Shown here: piece after piece, positions 9,313 through 21,138 of the stretch
Position numbering within the stretch: position 1 is the stretch's first letter
Layout of the letters: each line of letters begins with the position of its first letter
Source of the DNA: Corynebacterium sp. 74A
Lineage (GTDB): Bacteria; Actinomycetota; Actinomycetes; Mycobacteriales; Mycobacteriaceae
NCBI RefSeq assembly: GCF_008930665.1
Contig: NZ_PQMG01000006.1
Location: 62,001-126,000 of the forward strand
Length of the DNA: 64,000 bases
Direction of reading: 5' to 3'
Made by a program: the position numbers and the translations under genes
The notes under the pieces: generated by a model
The model's database searches: none
Seen by the model: only the letters and a program-made list of their open reading frames with translations
Told to the model about the DNA's origin: nothing

Positions 9313-10557
9313 GTGTACATTCGGCATCTCAGCCTGCGCGATTTCCGCTCGTGGCCGAGCCTCGAGATCGATCTGACCCCCGGGATCACGGTGTTTACCG
9401 GCCGCAATGGGCACGGCAAAACAAACATTGTGGAGGCGGCCGGCTATGTGGCGCATCTCGGCTCCCACCGGGTCTCTACCGATGCGCCGCTGGTGCGCGA
9501 GGGCGCGCAGGCGGCACGGGCATCGGCCACGGTGGTCAACGATGGCCGCGAACTCGCAGGGCATGTGTTGATTAAGGCCCGCGGCGGCAATCAGGCTGGC
9601 ATTAATCGTACCAAGCTCAAAAGCACCCGCGAACTGCTCGGCGTGCTCAAAACCGTGATGTTTGGCCCCGAGGATCTCAGCTTGGTGCGCGGCGAACCCG
9701 CCGAGCGCCGCCACTATCTGGATGCGATTATTGCCTCGCGCAAACCGCGGATCGCGGGGGTTAAGGCGGATTATGACAAGATCGTGCGCCAGCGCAATGC
9801 GCTGTTGAAGTCGAACTATGCCGCGCTGCGCCGCGGCTATTCCGCCGATGATGGCGCCGCCACCTTGGCCACCCTCGATTCCTGGGATATGCAGCTGGCC
9901 AGCTGCGGCGCGATCGTCCTCGAGGAGCGTCTGCGCACCATTGAGCAGCTGCAGCCATTGGTGACCGGCGCCTATAGTGGGCTGGCCCCAGAATCTCGGC
10001 CGGCGTCGATCGCCTATGATTCCTCGCTCAATGACACCTTGGCAGAGGTGGAGGGCCGGCCCGATCGGGGAGTGCTGGAGGCGGCGTTGATGGCGCGTCT
10101 GTCGGCGGTACGCACGAATGAGATCGAACGCGGTATCACCCTGGCCGGGCCGCATCGGGATGATATTCAGCTCATGTTGGGCGGCCAGCCGGCCAAGGGC
10201 TTTGCCTCCCATGGCGAGACGTGGTCCATGGCCTTGGCCCTGCGGCTCGCGGAGTTTCATCTGCACCGCGGCGATGGCACAGATCCGGTACTCATCCTGG
10301 ACGATGTTTTTGCCGAGCTGGATGCGCGCCGCCGCGCCCAGCTCGTGGGGCTGGCCCAGGACGCCGAGCAGGTGCTCATCACCGCAGCCGTGGGCGATGA
10401 CCTGCCCGATAATCTGGATGAGCACATTGCTGCCCGCTACTTCGTGGAGGCCGTCGCCGATCCAGAGGGCAAGGAGCACGCTCGCTTATCGACGCTCACT
10501 CCCATGCCCCTCGATCCTCCTGCCGCGGCTGAGCCCGAGGAGGGTGCGTCGTCGTGA
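9313..10557 (+). CDS. recF: DNA replication and repair protein RecF
   Basis: SMC-like ABC ATPase that loads RecA at gaps. GTG start at 9313 gives [14 protein letters not shown], the conserved RecF opening (L-x-L-x-x-F-R). Walker A is GRNGHGKTN; the family motif [21 protein letters not shown] follows, and near the C-terminus the D-loop and Walker B region ([20 protein letters not shown]). Length of 414 residues is normal. It overlaps dciA by 4 nt (GTGA), so the two are translationally coupled. Confidence 0.97.
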   Translation: MYIRHLSLRDFRSWPSLEIDLTPGITVFTGRNGHGKTNIVEAAGYVAHLGSHRVSTDAPLVREGAQAARASATVVNDGRELAGHVLIKARGGNQAGINRTKLKSTRELLGVLKTVMFGPEDLSLVRGEPAERRHYLDAIIASRKPRIAGVKADYDKIVRQRNALLKSNYAALRRGYSADDGAATLATLDSWDMQLASCGAIVLEERLRTIEQLQPLVTGAYSGLAPESRPASIAYDSSLNDTLAEVEGRPDRGVLEAALMARLSAVRTNEIERGITLAGPHRDDIQLMLGGQPAKGFASHGETWSMALALRLAEFHLHRGDGTDPVLILDDVFAELDARRRAQLVGLAQDAEQVLITAAVGDDLPDNLDEHIAARYFVEAVADPEGKEHARLSTLTPMPLDPPAAAEPEEGASS

Positions 10558-11258
10558 GCGACAAGCAGCAGCCACCGGCCGCGGCGCAGCCGAAGGAAAC
10601 GAGCCCCAACTCTGCCTCTAAGGGCGCGGCACCGGCGCCGTCCCGCCCGGCGGATCTGATTAGCCGCTCTTTTCAGGCGGTGCGCGCCGAGGCGAAAAAG
10701 CGGCGGGGCTATGTGCCGGATTTATCGCGGCAGCGCCGCGATACCACTCGCCGCCTGGATTCTGATCGCGCCGATTCCTCGGCGATGTTGCAGCGTATGG
10801 GCTTGGACAAGTCCTCCTCGGCGCCGCGTTCGTGGCGGTTGCGGCGCGGCTCGAATACCGTGCTGCGCGCCACCGGCCCGGATGGGCGGGCGTTGCGCCG
10901 AGCCCGCACCTTCTCCTCGGTGGGGGAGGTGCTCTCGGAGGAAATCACGGCCCGAGGCTGGGGCAAGGATTTAGCCAATGGCTGGGTGCAGACCCACTGG
11001 CCGGAACTAGTGGGGCCGACGATCGCCGGCTATGCCGTGGTGGAAAGGGTGAAGGGAACCACCGTCTACGTACGCTGTGCCACCACCCCGCAGGCGACGA
11101 ATTTGCGCGCCATGCAGCGCATGATCCTAGCCAAAATCGCAGAAAAGGTGGGCCCGAATGTGGTTACTACCTTGAAGATTCACGGCCCCGAGGCGCCCAG
11201 CTGGCGTCATGGCCCGCTGCACGTGAAGGGCCGCGGGCCGCGCGATACCTACGGATAG
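10554..11258 (+). CDS. dciA: DciA-family replicative helicase accessory protein (DUF721)
   Basis: DciA proteins help load the replicative helicase DnaB in bacteria lacking DnaC. The 234-residue protein starts at GTG 10554, overlapping recF by 4 nt. Residues 1-115 are basic and low-complexity ([18 protein letters not shown]); the C-terminal half holds the DUF721 domain, beginning [22 protein letters not shown] and containing [12 protein letters not shown] and a [12 protein letters not shown] segment. In actinobacteria this gene is regularly found between recF and gyrB. Confidence 0.92.
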   Translation: MSDKQQPPAAAQPKETSPNSASKGAAPAPSRPADLISRSFQAVRAEAKKRRGYVPDLSRQRRDTTRRLDSDRADSSAMLQRMGLDKSSSAPRSWRLRRGSNTVLRATGPDGRALRRARTFSSVGEVLSEEITARGWGKDLANGWVQTHWPELVGPTIAGYAVVERVKGTTVYVRCATTPQATNLRAMQRMILAKIAEKVGPNVVTTLKIHGPEAPSWRHGPLHVKGRGPRDTYG

Positions 11259-11374
11259 GCCACGGGCCGGTGCGTCTAACCCGCTCTGTTTCTGCCTGAG
11301 AGCGAATGAGGCGCCAGGCAAGTAGGGGGATAGCTCATCGGGGAGTGAAGGCGGTGATTGGGCCTGTAGGGGTG

Positions 11375-11380
11375 TAATAT
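11375..11380 (+). promoter_or_regulatory. Candidate -10 element of gyrB
   Basis: TAATAT preceded by GTG (TGTAATAT, an extended -10 form) about 45 nt before the gyrB start and 25 nt before its AAGGAG ribosome site. No convincing -35 at the right spacing, which is common for extended -10 promoters in corynebacteria. Confidence 0.45.
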
Positions 11381-11415
11381 GGAGGGGTCTAATTAATCTG
11401 TTTCAAGGAGTTTGA

Positions 11416-13494
<2,079 letters not shown>

Positions 13495-13532
13495 GATCGC
13501 CCGCTGCGTTGTCACGCAGCCCGCATCAAGCA

Positions 13533-13569
13533 CACCACCCGCCTCCTGCACTGCAGGAGGCGGGTGGTG
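13533..13569. terminator. Bidirectional hairpin between gyrB and the convergent hypothetical gene
   Basis: A near-perfect 18-bp stem (CACCACCCGCCTCCTGCA at 13533-13550 with its complement at 13552-13569) and a single-nucleotide loop. It lies 39 nt past the gyrB stop and 27 nt past the stop of the convergent gene. No U-tract, but the stem is very stable and correctly placed for both genes. Confidence 0.6.
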
Positions 13570-13595
13570 GTGTATCGCGGTGAAGATAGGGCCGT

Positions 13596-14045
13596 TTAGC
13601 TGGCGTGCTTGTGGATGATCTCTCCGGTTTCGAAGAGGGAGTCGGTGATGAGCTTCTCGCTCTTGCCACGGACCGAGGAGTAGACCTTCTTCAGCGGCGC
13701 GGCCGAGATCTTATCGGCGTTGCGGTCCGCCACGGTCATGATGGAGTTGACCACCTCGGTGGAGTTCTCCTCGAGGTAGGTGCCGAAGCTGTGACCAGCC
13801 CCCGGCTCCTGGAACTTCTGCCAATAGGGGTCCAACTCATCGGCCATTTCGGGGAGCAGGCGGCGGGCAGCCTTATTCACGATGTCCGAATCCACCTTCT
13901 TGGCGGCGGCGAGGGCACCTGTGATCAGCTTGCCGGAGATACCGCTTTGCTCCTGCACCTTCTTCTCCACCAGGGCGCTGAAGTCGGAAACGACCGCGTT
14001 GGTGGTGTCATCGTCCTTGGTGAGCAGTTCGCGTAAATGTTGCAT
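13596..14045 (-). CDS. Conserved hypothetical protein (DUF6918-like)
   Basis: About 149 residues starting MQHLRELLTKDDDTTNAVV; I chose this ATG because homologues seen near gyrase genes begin this way, but an ATG nine nt upstream is equally open. The sequence is helical and charged, with no signal peptide or membrane segment (GKLITGALAAAKKVDSDIVN; LDPYWQKFQE). It resembles the actinobacterial family I remember as DUF6918, of unknown function. It is convergent with gyrB and divergent from gyrA, with a large inverted repeat just upstream (14086-14140). Confidence 0.8.
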   Translation of the reverse strand: MQHLRELLTKDDDTTNAVVSDFSALVEKKVQEQSGISGKLITGALAAAKKVDSDIVNKAARRLLPEMADELDPYWQKFQEPGAGHSFGTYLEENSTEVVNSIMTVADRNADKISAAPLKKVYSSVRGKSEKLITDSLFETGEIIHKHAS

Positions 14046-14085
14046 GACCCTCATGGTACGGGCTCTGAACTGCAGATAACGCAAC

Positions 14086-14140
14086 ATCCTTGTAGTTCCA
14101 CATTTTTCGGCGCACCTGAGAAATGTGGAACTACAAGGAT
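14086..14140. repeat. Perfect 20-bp inverted repeat in the gyrA upstream region
   Basis: ATCCTTGTAGTTCCACATTT at 14086-14105 is exactly complementary to 14121-14140, with a 15-nt loop. It lies 41 nt upstream of the minus-strand hypothetical gene and 319 nt before gyrA. No U-tract follows on either strand, so it is not an obvious terminator. The rest of 14141-14458 holds no gene; a TAGAAT at 14406-14411 could be the gyrA -10 element. Confidence 0.8.
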
Positions 14141-14458
14141 CGTATTCGCGTGTTGTGACTCTTCCGCCACAGCTCAGCCGACCACCTCAGTAGTCACATG
14201 CTTTCACTGCAATCACAACTGCAACATAGCTTACATGAGCAGAGGGGCGGCGCCAAGAGAACGGGGAATCATTTTCTTTCTCTGTGCGCGCCTGAGAGCC
14301 TCTATGCGGGCCGGAAGGGTGGTGTGAATTCGATCATAGTAGCGTCGATAAGCGAAAAAATGCGTGTAAATCGCGCTCAGTGCCACTCTGCGGCGAAAAG
14401 GGGAGTAGAATGGCGGAGATTGGATTCTGAGAAACCCAAACCATAAGAGGTGACGCGC

Positions 14459-17071
14459 GTGAGCGATGACAATCAGGGCGGCGAGAGCTTATTCGACCGC
14501 ATCGAACCCATCGATATCAATGAGGAGATGCAGTCGAGTTATATCGACTACGCCATGTCTGTCATTGTTGGTCGAGCGCTGCCGGAGGTGCGCGACGGTC
14601 TCAAGCCGGTGCACCGCCGTATTTTGTACTCGATGTTTGACTCCGGCTATCGCCCGGAGCGCGGCTATGTGAAGTCGGCGCGCCCAGTGGCCGACACTAT
14701 GGGTCACTATCACCCGCACGGTGACTCCGCGATTTATGACACCCTGGTGCGTATGGCCCAGCCGTGGTCCATGCGCTATCCGCTGGTGGATGGCCAGGGT
14801 AACTTCGGTTCTCGCGGTAATGACGGCCCGGCCGCCATGCGTTATACCGAGTGCCGTCTCACGCCGCTGGCCATGGAGATGGTGCGCGATATCCGCGAGA
14901 ACACCGTGGATTTCTCCCCGAACTATGACGGCAAGACCCTCGAGCCGGATATTCTTCCCTCACGCGTGCCGAATCTGTTGATGAATGGCTCCGGCGGTAT
15001 CGCCGTGGGTATGGCCACCAACATCCCGCCGCACAACCTCAACGAGCTGGCCGAGGCCATTTATTGGATTCTTGCCCATCCCGAGGCCGATGAGAAGTCG
15101 GCGCTCGAGGCGTGCATGGAGCGCGTGAAGGGCCCCGATTTCCCGACTGCAGGGTTGATTGTGGGCGATGAGGGCATCAAGGATGCCTACACTACGGGCC
15201 GTGGCTCGATTCGCATGCGCGGTGTCACCAGCATCGAGGAACTGGGTAACCGGCAGATCATCGTGATCACTGAGCTGCCCTACATGGTGAATCCCGATAA
15301 CCTGGTCTCCTCGATTGCGGAGCAGGTCAAGCACGGCAAGCTGGCGGGTATCTCCAGCGTGGACGATGAGTCCTCCGATCGCGTCGGCCTGCGCATCGTG
15401 GTGACCCTTAAGCGCGACGCGGTGCCGCGCGTGGTGCTGAATAACCTATTCAAGCACTCCCAGCTGCAAACCAGCTTCGGTGCGAACATGCTCTCCATTG
15501 TGGATGGTGTGCCGCGTACCCTGCGCCTGGATCAGATCCTCAAGCAGTACGTGAAGCACCAGATCGATGTGATCGTGCGTCGTACCCAGTACCGCCTCGA
15601 CGAGGCCGAGAAGCGCGCCCATATCTTGCGCGGTTTGGTCAAGGCACTGGACATGCTGGATGAGGTGATCGCCCTTATCCGACGTTCGCCCACCGTGGAT
15701 GATGCCCGCACCGGTTTGATGACGCTGCTGGATGTCGACGAGATCCAGGCAGACGCTATTTTGGCCATGCAGCTGCGTCGCCTCGCCGCTCTGGAGCGGC
15801 AGAAGATCGTGGACGAGCTAGCCGAACTGCAGGCCCTCATCGAGGATCTGCAGAGCATTCTGGCCTCCCCAGAGCGCCAGCGCACCATCGTGCGCGAAGA
15901 GCTCGAGGAGATCGTGCGCAAGTACGGCGATGAGCGTCGTACCCAGATCGTGGCTGCCTCCGGCGATGTCACCGAAGAAGACCTCATCGCCCGCGAGAAC
16001 GTGGTGGTCACCATCACCTCCACCGGCTATGCCAAGCGCACCAAGGTGGATGCCTATAAGTCGCAGCGACGCGGCGGCAAGGGCGTGCGCGGCGCCGAGT
16101 TGAAGCAAGAAGACATTGTGCGCCACTTCTTCGTCTGCTCCACGCACGACTGGATTCTCTTCTTCACCAACTTTGGCCGGGTCTATCGCTTGAAGGCCTA
16201 TGAGCTGCCCGAGGCATCGCGAACCGCGCGCGGCCAACATGTGGCGAATCTGCTGGAGTTCCAGCCGGAAGAAACCATCGCGCAGATCATTCAGATCCAA
16301 ACCTATGACGATGCCGAGTACCTCGTCTTGGCTACCCAGCAGGGTCGGGTAAAGAAGTCCAAGCTGCACGATTATGAGTCCAACCGTTCCGGCGGGTTAA
16401 TCGCCATCAACCTCAACGATAACGACAAGCTCATCGGCGCCACACTCTCTAATGGCGATGATGACATCCTGTTGGTCTCCGAAAAGGGGCAGTCCATTCG
16501 CTTCACTGCCGATGATGATGCGCTGCGCCCGATGGGTCGTGCCACCGCCGGTGTGAAGGGCATGCGTTTCCGCGACGATGACCAGTTGCTCTCCATGACC
16601 CGCGTGGACAATGGAGAGTTCCTCTTGGTGGCCACCTCCGGCGGCTATGGCAAGCGCACCCCGATGGAGGAATACCCCACCCAAAACCGTGGCGGTATTG
16701 GCGTGGTCACGCTCAAGCACACTCCGAAGCGCGGCAAGCTGATCAGCGCCTTGGCTGTGGATGAGGACGATCAAATCTTCGCTATTACCTCCGCTGGCGG
16801 TGTGATCCGCACCGAGGTGAACCAGATCCGCCCGAGCTCCCGCTCGACCATGGGCGTGCGTCTGGTGGACCTGGCAAAGGATGTCGAGGTCTTGGCTATC
16901 GACCGCAACGTCGAGGACGAGGGCGAGGAAAACGCCACCGCCGTGGCCACCGGCCAGGCCGAGTCCCCGACCGCTGCCCGGGCGCGCAAGACCGGAGAAG
17001 ATGATGCCACCGCGGACCCCATTCCCGGAGTGGAAGGTCTCAGCGACAACGATGAGTCCGAGGAGGACTAA
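14459..17071 (+). CDS. gyrA: DNA gyrase subunit A
   Basis: Breakage-reunion subunit of gyrase. I use GTG 14459 ([20 protein letters not shown]) because AAGAGG at 14445-14450 is spaced 8 nt from it; an in-frame GTG at 14450 is less likely. The catalytic tyrosine is in [10 protein letters not shown] (about Y129). The quinolone-resistance region reads [17 protein letters not shown], with Ser90 and Asp94, the drug-susceptible residues. The C-terminal beta-pinwheel contains [10 protein letters not shown], the GyrA-box. The acidic tail ([14 protein letters not shown]) is long. The stop overlaps the next start (TAATG). Confidence 0.98.
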   Translation: MSDDNQGGESLFDRIEPIDINEEMQSSYIDYAMSVIVGRALPEVRDGLKPVHRRILYSMFDSGYRPERGYVKSARPVADTMGHYHPHGDSAIYDTLVRMAQPWSMRYPLVDGQGNFGSRGNDGPAAMRYTECRLTPLAMEMVRDIRENTVDFSPNYDGKTLEPDILPSRVPNLLMNGSGGIAVGMATNIPPHNLNELAEAIYWILAHPEADEKSALEACMERVKGPDFPTAGLIVGDEGIKDAYTTGRGSIRMRGVTSIEELGNRQIIVITELPYMVNPDNLVSSIAEQVKHGKLAGISSVDDESSDRVGLRIVVTLKRDAVPRVVLNNLFKHSQLQTSFGANMLSIVDGVPRTLRLDQILKQYVKHQIDVIVRRTQYRLDEAEKRAHILRGLVKALDMLDEVIALIRRSPTVDDARTGLMTLLDVDEIQADAILAMQLRRLAALERQKIVDELAELQALIEDLQSILASPERQRTIVREELEEIVRKYGDERRTQIVAASGDVTEEDLIARENVVVTITSTGYAKRTKVDAYKSQRRGGKGVRGAELKQEDIVRHFFVCSTHDWILFFTNFGRVYRLKAYELPEASRTARGQHVANLLEFQPEETIAQIIQIQTYDDAEYLVLATQQGRVKKSKLHDYESNRSGGLIAINLNDNDKLIGATLSNGDDDILLVSEKGQSIRFTADDDALRPMGRATAGVKGMRFRDDDQLLSMTRVDNGEFLLVATSGGYGKRTPMEEYPTQNRGGIGVVTLKHTPKRGKLISALAVDEDDQIFAITSAGGVIRTEVNQIRPSSRSTMGVRLVDLAKDVEVLAIDRNVEDEGEENATAVATGQAESPTAARARKTGEDDATADPIPGVEGLSDNDESEED

Positions 17072-17415
17072 TGAGTAGTCGGAGAGTCGCCGTGCGGCAT
17101 ATTTCTCCGCTGTCTGCATTCAAGACAGCGCTGGCCCTATCGCTCACGGGACTAGCTGCCTGGATCATCTGCGTGATCGTTCTCTATATGGGCCTCGATG
17201 CCGCAGGGGTGTGGGATAAGGCCAATGAAGTGATTGCAGGCGTCGGCGGCGAGCAGGTGCTGAACTTCGGCATCACGGTCTCGCTCGCGACGCTGGTGGG
17301 GGCGATCTTCGCCCTGATTGCCACCTTCCTCGCGCCCCTCGTGGCGATCATCTACAACGCCGTGGTTGATCTCTTCGGAGGCGTCGTGATCACCATCGGT
17401 GACGTCGAGGATTAA
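17071..17415 (+). CDS. DUF3566 membrane protein
   Basis: A 114-residue protein with two clear membrane segments (TALALSLTGLAAWIICVIVL and TLVGAIFALIATFLAPLVAI) and a short basic N-terminus ([18 protein letters not shown]). It matches the DUF3566 family found directly after gyrA in corynebacteria and mycobacteria. Start overlaps the gyrA stop by one base (TAATG), so translation is coupled. Function unknown; in mycobacteria the longer homologue has been linked to cell division proteins, which I cannot test here. Confidence 0.88.
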   Translation: MSSRRVAVRHISPLSAFKTALALSLTGLAAWIICVIVLYMGLDAAGVWDKANEVIAGVGGEQVLNFGITVSLATLVGAIFALIATFLAPLVAIIYNAVVDLFGGVVITIGDVED

Positions 17416-17443
17416 AACGCCGCTTTTTCGGCGGTAGCGCCGG

Positions 17444-17479
17444 CGGCCCCAGCACGGAATCACCTGTGCTTGGGGCCGC
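17444..17479 (+). terminator. Hairpin after the gyrA-DUF3566 operon
   Basis: GCGGCCCCAGCAC pairs with GTGCT(T)GGGGCCGC across a 10-nt loop, with one bulged T. A smaller GCCG/CGGC hairpin with a T5 loop precedes it at about 17419. It lies 30 nt past the stop and before tRNA-Ile. Confidence 0.5.
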
Positions 17480-17571
17480 TGGCATATACCGATAGAGACG
17501 CCTAAAAACGCAGTGTGACCAGCTGATTTGGTGTTGTTGCCCTTTCTGGGTAAAGTTCTTACACGTTCCAA

Positions 17572-17645
17572 GGGCCTATAGCTCAGTCGGTTAGAGCGCA
17601 TCGCTGATAACGATGAGGTCGCAAGTTCGATTCTTGCTAGGCCCA
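17572..17645 (+). tRNA. tRNA-Ile (GAT anticodon)
   Basis: 74 nt cloverleaf: acceptor GGGCCTA/TAGGCCC with discriminator A, D-arm AGCTCAGTCGGTTAGAGCG, anticodon arm CATCG-CTGATAA-CGATG with anticodon GAT, and T-arm GTTCGATTC. CCA is not encoded (followed by CTG). Paired with tRNA-Ala as near many actinobacterial gyrA genes. Confidence 0.97.
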
Positions 17646-17672
17646 CTGCGAAGCCCTCGGGTTTCGTTGTTT

Positions 17673-17745
17673 GGGGCATTAGCTCAATTGGTAGAGCACC
17701 TGCTTTGCAAGCAGGAGGTCAGGAGTTCGATTCTCCTATGCTCCA
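17673..17745 (+). tRNA. tRNA-Ala (TGC anticodon)
   Basis: 73 nt cloverleaf: acceptor GGGGCAT/ATGCTCC with discriminator A, D-arm AGCTCAATTGGTAGAGC, anticodon loop TTTGCAA with anticodon TGC, T-loop GTTCGATTC. CCA not encoded. It lies 27 nt after tRNA-Ile and is probably co-transcribed with it. Confidence 0.97.
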
Positions 17746-17757
17746 CAACTCACATTC

Positions 17758-17785
17758 CCCCTAGTGGTTATCCACTAGGGGTTTT
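17758..17785 (+). terminator. Rho-independent terminator of the tRNA-Ile/Ala unit
   Basis: CCCCTAGTGG at 17758-17767 pairs perfectly with CCACTAGGGG at 17772-17781 around a TTAT loop, followed by TTTTGTTGT. Classic intrinsic terminator 12 nt after tRNA-Ala. Confidence 0.9.
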
Positions 17786-17954
17786 GTTGTGTCTGGGCGG
17801 TGGGTGGGAAAATCAGTGGCCGTCACTGCGTTGCGCTGGGTATTCTGGATCCATCGCGGTGAGAAGAATGAGGCTTACGGCGATAGAACAGCTCACCCGC
17901 CGTGGTTGTGCCGCAGCCGCCGTGGAATACTCACCCAAGAAAAGAGGTTCTCCC

Positions 17955-18287
17955 GTGTCTCAGCATGAGATCGCCGCGCTGAATGATGCCACCGCATACG
18001 ATAGTGACGGCGAGAAACTGGGCGCCGTGGAGGAGGTATTCATCAATGATGCCACCGGCCAGCCCAAGTTCGTGGAGGTCTCTCATGGCCTCTTCGGTAT
18101 GAAGTCGAGCGTGGTGCCGCTGCTCGGCCACCGCCTCGAGGAAGAGCAGCTGCACCTGGCTTTTCCCTTAGAGCGCATCAATGGCGCCCCTAATTTCGAT
18201 GGCGCCCATATCGGCCCCGAGCAGGAAGAACGCCTCTACCGCCACTATGGCATTGCGGACGCCGAGGATAGCGAGAGCTACTCCTAG
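17955..18287 (+). CDS. PRC-barrel domain protein
   Basis: 110 residues starting at GTG 17955 (MSQHEIAALNDATAYDSDGE), with AAAGAGG 7 nt upstream. The PRC-barrel core is visible: GEKLGAVEEVFINDATGQPKFVEV, then VVPLLGHRLEEEQLHLAFP and an acidic C-terminus. Such soluble single-domain PRC-barrels are widespread in actinobacteria; the function is not established, although one in this family binds ribosomal or RNA-processing partners elsewhere (RimM has the same fold). It stands alone, 32 nt before the NAD(P)HX repair gene. Confidence 0.85.
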   Translation: MSQHEIAALNDATAYDSDGEKLGAVEEVFINDATGQPKFVEVSHGLFGMKSSVVPLLGHRLEEEQLHLAFPLERINGAPNFDGAHIGPEQEERLYRHYGIADAEDSESYS

Positions 18288-18318
18288 CCTTCGCCTGGCG
18301 GGATTATCCTTGGTGGGT

Positions 18319-19950
18319 ATGAGCCTTTCCGTATGCGATCTTCTTGGTAGTCCCACCCGCACGCTGAGCAGCCCGGCCACCGTCGCCGAGATTCGCGCCG
18401 CCGAACAGCCTCTCCTCGATGCTCAAGGCAGCGTCGATGAGCTGATGCGTAGTGCCGCCAGCGCGGTGGCGGGGGTCGCCAGCGCCATGCTGGGCGATGC
18501 TCAGAGGCTTATCGACGCCCCCTCCCAGCCCCACATCCTGGTTCTCGCAGGAGCCGGTGGCAATGGCGGGGATGGGCTGTATGCGGCCGCCATGCTGCGC
18601 GAGCAGGGCTGGACACAGGTGAGCGCCTATCGGGTGAGCAGCTCGGTACACGCCCCGGCGTGGCAGCGTTTCCTCGACGCGGGGGGAACGGTGGTGAGCG
18701 ATCCCGCCACCATGGGCCGGGTGGATCTGCTCATTGATGCCATCACGGGTATCGGAGCGCGGCCCGGGCTACGAGCAGAAGCCGCCGCGGTGCTGCAGGG
18801 GCTTGATGTGGCCCAGGTGCTGGCAGTAGATATCCCCTCGGGAGTGGCCGCCGATAGTGGCGCGGCGGGGGAGCAGCACATTAATGCGGATGTGACGGTG
18901 AGTTTCGGGGCGCCGCGCCTGGCCCATGTGCTCTCCCCAGCGTGCGGCACGGTGCTCATAGCCGATATCGCCCTCGACAGCGCTACGATGCCGCCGCTAT
19001 CCGAGCTGATTGCCCAGCAGATTGCGCGGCGGCGCGCCTGCACTGGCCTGCGCGCGGTCTATGGCAGAAGCCAGTTGCAGCTCGAAGGCTATGAGTGCGT
19101 AGGTGGCCACCACGGCATCGCGGATCTATCGCCGGGGCCGGAGGATGATAAGTACAGTGGCGGAGTGGTGGGAATTCTCGCCGGATCTGAGGACTATATC
19201 GGCGCTGGGGTGCTGTGTGCGACGGCCGCGGTGCGGGCCAGCAGCTCCATGGTGCGCTATGTGGGGGCGCTGCGAGCGAGAGTCGTGGAATGCCTCCCGG
19301 AGGTGGTCTCTCATCCCAGCCTTGGTGAATGCGGCCAGGTGCAATGCGTGGTGGTGGGGCCCGGACGCGGCACAGATGAGAGAGCGCGCGAGGAATTACT
19401 GACCGCGCTGTCCATGGATGTTCCGGTGGTGGTGGACGCCGATGCGATCACCCTGCTGGCTGAACTGCCGAAGCTGCGCGCCGCATTAGCCGCCCGGCAG
19501 GCGCTCACCGTGCTCACTCCCCATGCTGGGGAGTTCGAGCGCCTGGCCGCCGCCCTCGACGATGAGCTGCCGGGGCTGAGTGAACACCGCGTGGAGGCCT
19601 GCGAGAAGCTGGCCGCCCTCCTGGGTGTCACGGTCTTGCTCAAGGGGCATGCGACGATCATCGCTGATCCGCAGCAGAGCACCATCGTTCATACGGGTGT
19701 GTCCTGGGCAGCGACGGCCGGCTCGGGTGATGTACTGGCGGGGATTCTCGGCGCCCATCTCGCCTGGGCGGAGGCCACCGAGCACATCGACACTATCGAG
19801 GCGGTGGTCTCGGCGGTGCTGGTGCACTCTGTGGCCGCGGCACTCGCGGCGCACACCCCCTATGGGCCGGCGCCGACGAGCGCCAGCGCCATCGCCGAGA
19901 GTATTCCTGCCGCGACGGCCGCGCTCATCGCGCACCGAAAAAACGCCTAG
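18319..19950 (+). CDS. nnr: Bifunctional NAD(P)H-hydrate epimerase / ADP-dependent NAD(P)H-hydrate dehydratase
   Basis: Repairs hydrated, inactive NAD(P)HX: the N-terminal YjeF-type domain epimerises S and R forms and the C-terminal ribokinase-like domain dehydrates the S form at the expense of ADP. From ATG 18319 the protein has 543 residues. The epimerase half shows VAEIRAAEQPLLDAQGSVDELM, LAGAGGNGGDGLYAAAML and VLAVDIPSGVAADSG. The dehydratase half shows VVDADAITLLAE, VLTPHAGEFERLA and SWAATAGSGDVLAGILGAHL. No strong ribosome site precedes the ATG, so the message may be leaderless. Confidence 0.93.
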   Translation: MSLSVCDLLGSPTRTLSSPATVAEIRAAEQPLLDAQGSVDELMRSAASAVAGVASAMLGDAQRLIDAPSQPHILVLAGAGGNGGDGLYAAAMLREQGWTQVSAYRVSSSVHAPAWQRFLDAGGTVVSDPATMGRVDLLIDAITGIGARPGLRAEAAAVLQGLDVAQVLAVDIPSGVAADSGAAGEQHINADVTVSFGAPRLAHVLSPACGTVLIADIALDSATMPPLSELIAQQIARRRACTGLRAVYGRSQLQLEGYECVGGHHGIADLSPGPEDDKYSGGVVGILAGSEDYIGAGVLCATAAVRASSSMVRYVGALRARVVECLPEVVSHPSLGECGQVQCVVVGPGRGTDERAREELLTALSMDVPVVVDADAITLLAELPKLRAALAARQALTVLTPHAGEFERLAAALDDELPGLSEHRVEACEKLAALLGVTVLLKGHATIIADPQQSTIVHTGVSWAATAGSGDVLAGILGAHLAWAEATEHIDTIEAVVSAVLVHSVAAALAAHTPYGPAPTSASAIAESIPAATAALIAHRKNA

Positions 19951-20094
19951 GTGCTAGAGACCTTCGAGAACGCCGCGTTCATAGTGCAGGGGCGTGATAC
20001 CGAGGTTCGTCGTGCAGTCCTCAACGCGGATGGGGAGGAGGCGGTGATCGCCGCCATGTCTGCACGGTTCATAGCTTCCCTACAGAGAGGCTAG
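19951..20094 (+). CDS. Possible short ORF after nnr (unrecognised)
   Basis: GTG at 19951 immediately follows the nnr stop and opens a 47-codon frame (MLETFENAAFIVQGRDTEVR at its start) ending with TAG at 20092-20094. I do not recognise the protein. No good ribosome site is visible apart from coupling to nnr. It could be a real small protein, a remnant of a larger gene, or chance. Its charged composition is not obviously shadow-like. Confidence 0.25.
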   Translation: MLETFENAAFIVQGRDTEVRRAVLNADGEEAVIAAMSARFIASLQRG

Positions 20095-20167
20095 AAGGCC
20101 TGCGAAGGGGCGTTGCATAGTCCAACTGGTCTATCACGGTATGGGCCGGAAACTGGGGCATAAGAAA

Positions 20168-20194
20168 AACCGCCTGCCCGAAGGGAAGGCGGTT
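20168..20194 (-). terminator. Rho-independent terminator of the 20231-21037 gene
   Basis: On the minus strand AACCGCCT pairs with AGGCGGTT over an 11-nt loop and continues into TTTTTCTTA. It begins about 37 nt past the stop of the minus-strand gene. Confidence 0.8.
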
Positions 20195-20230
20195 CTGCTC
20201 GCCGCGGCTATACGCAGCGTGAAGAAGTGT

Positions 20231-21037
20231 TTAGTTCTTCTCGTTGTCGCCGTACTTGGCGTCTACCTCGGCGGAGAGGATCTCATGCGCCTGGGCGGAG
20301 CTGGAGCGCTCATCGGTCCAGCTCTCTACCTCGGCCTCATTATCGAGCTCACCCACACCGGTGTTGGGCACGGCAGGATCGAGGGAGTCGGCAACCTTTT
20401 CATCGAAGGGCTTCTCCGGGGTGGCCACCTCGGCATCGGCGGGGGTCTCGGTGGAGTAGACCAGCTTCGGCTCCTCATCCGGTGTGGCGGTATCGAAGTC
20501 CTCCACGCGCGGCGGGACGGTCTGAACCTTTTCCTCCTCGCGGAAGAAGAAGTAGTACACGGCGGCGGCCACAGCGCTCAGCAGCGCCAGAACCGCGGCG
20601 ATCGTGCCGAAGGTCTTTCTCTTCGCGCAGCCCTTGTCCTTCTTAAACTTCTTCTTGGCCTGTGCGGCTGCCTTCTTGGCATCCTTTTCCCGCTGCTTGG
20701 CCAGCTTGCGCAGTTGCTTGCCGGATTTTTTGGCGTTCTTCTCGGCCTCCTTGCGGAAGGAACCGGTCTGCGCCTTCGCCTTCTTGAGGCGCTTGGCGGC
20801 CTGGGCGCCAATGGCGGAGCCGCGCTTGTTCAGATCGGCTACACGCTTATCGACGTCCGCATTATCCACGGCCTCAGCTGCCGAATCATAGAGCTCCTGG
20901 CCCTTATCCACGGCCGCATGGGCGGCCTCTTGCAGGGCCTCATAGGCCTCATCAGCCTTCTGCGCGCGATACTCATTCAATGCAATAAGGCCCTTTTTAG
21001 CGGTTTGTGCGCCCTGGACGAGCAACATGGGATTCAT
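20231..21037 (-). CDS. Lys/Ala-rich single-pass membrane protein, unknown function
   Basis: 268 residues from ATG 21037 (MNPMLLVQGAQTAKKGLIAL), with GGAAGG/GGTGGG upstream. Residues 1-140 are helical and very rich in Ala and Lys (QLRKLAKQREKDAKKAAAQA), followed by one membrane segment at about 143-165 (TFGTIAAVLALLSAVAAAVY) ending in FFF, and a long acidic C-terminal tail with EEEKVQTVPPRVEDF. The charge distribution predicts a cytoplasmic basic helical part and an acidic external part. I do not recognise the family beyond its occurrence in corynebacteria. Alone between nnr and ppiA, with its own terminator. Confidence 0.8.
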   Translation of the reverse strand: MNPMLLVQGAQTAKKGLIALNEYRAQKADEAYEALQEAAHAAVDKGQELYDSAAEAVDNADVDKRVADLNKRGSAIGAQAAKRLKKAKAQTGSFRKEAEKNAKKSGKQLRKLAKQREKDAKKAAAQAKKKFKKDKGCAKRKTFGTIAAVLALLSAVAAAVYYFFFREEEKVQTVPPRVEDFDTATPDEEPKLVYSTETPADAEVATPEKPFDEKVADSLDPAVPNTGVGELDNEAEVESWTDERSSSAQAHEILSAEVDAKYGDNEKN

Positions 21038-21138
21038 AGTGGTGTCCCACCTTCCAATCTTTAGTTTCTTTAATAGATAGTCCCATCCTAGGTGCAGTGA
21101 CGGTGCACATGCCACGTTTTTTCTCTACGATGAGGGCT

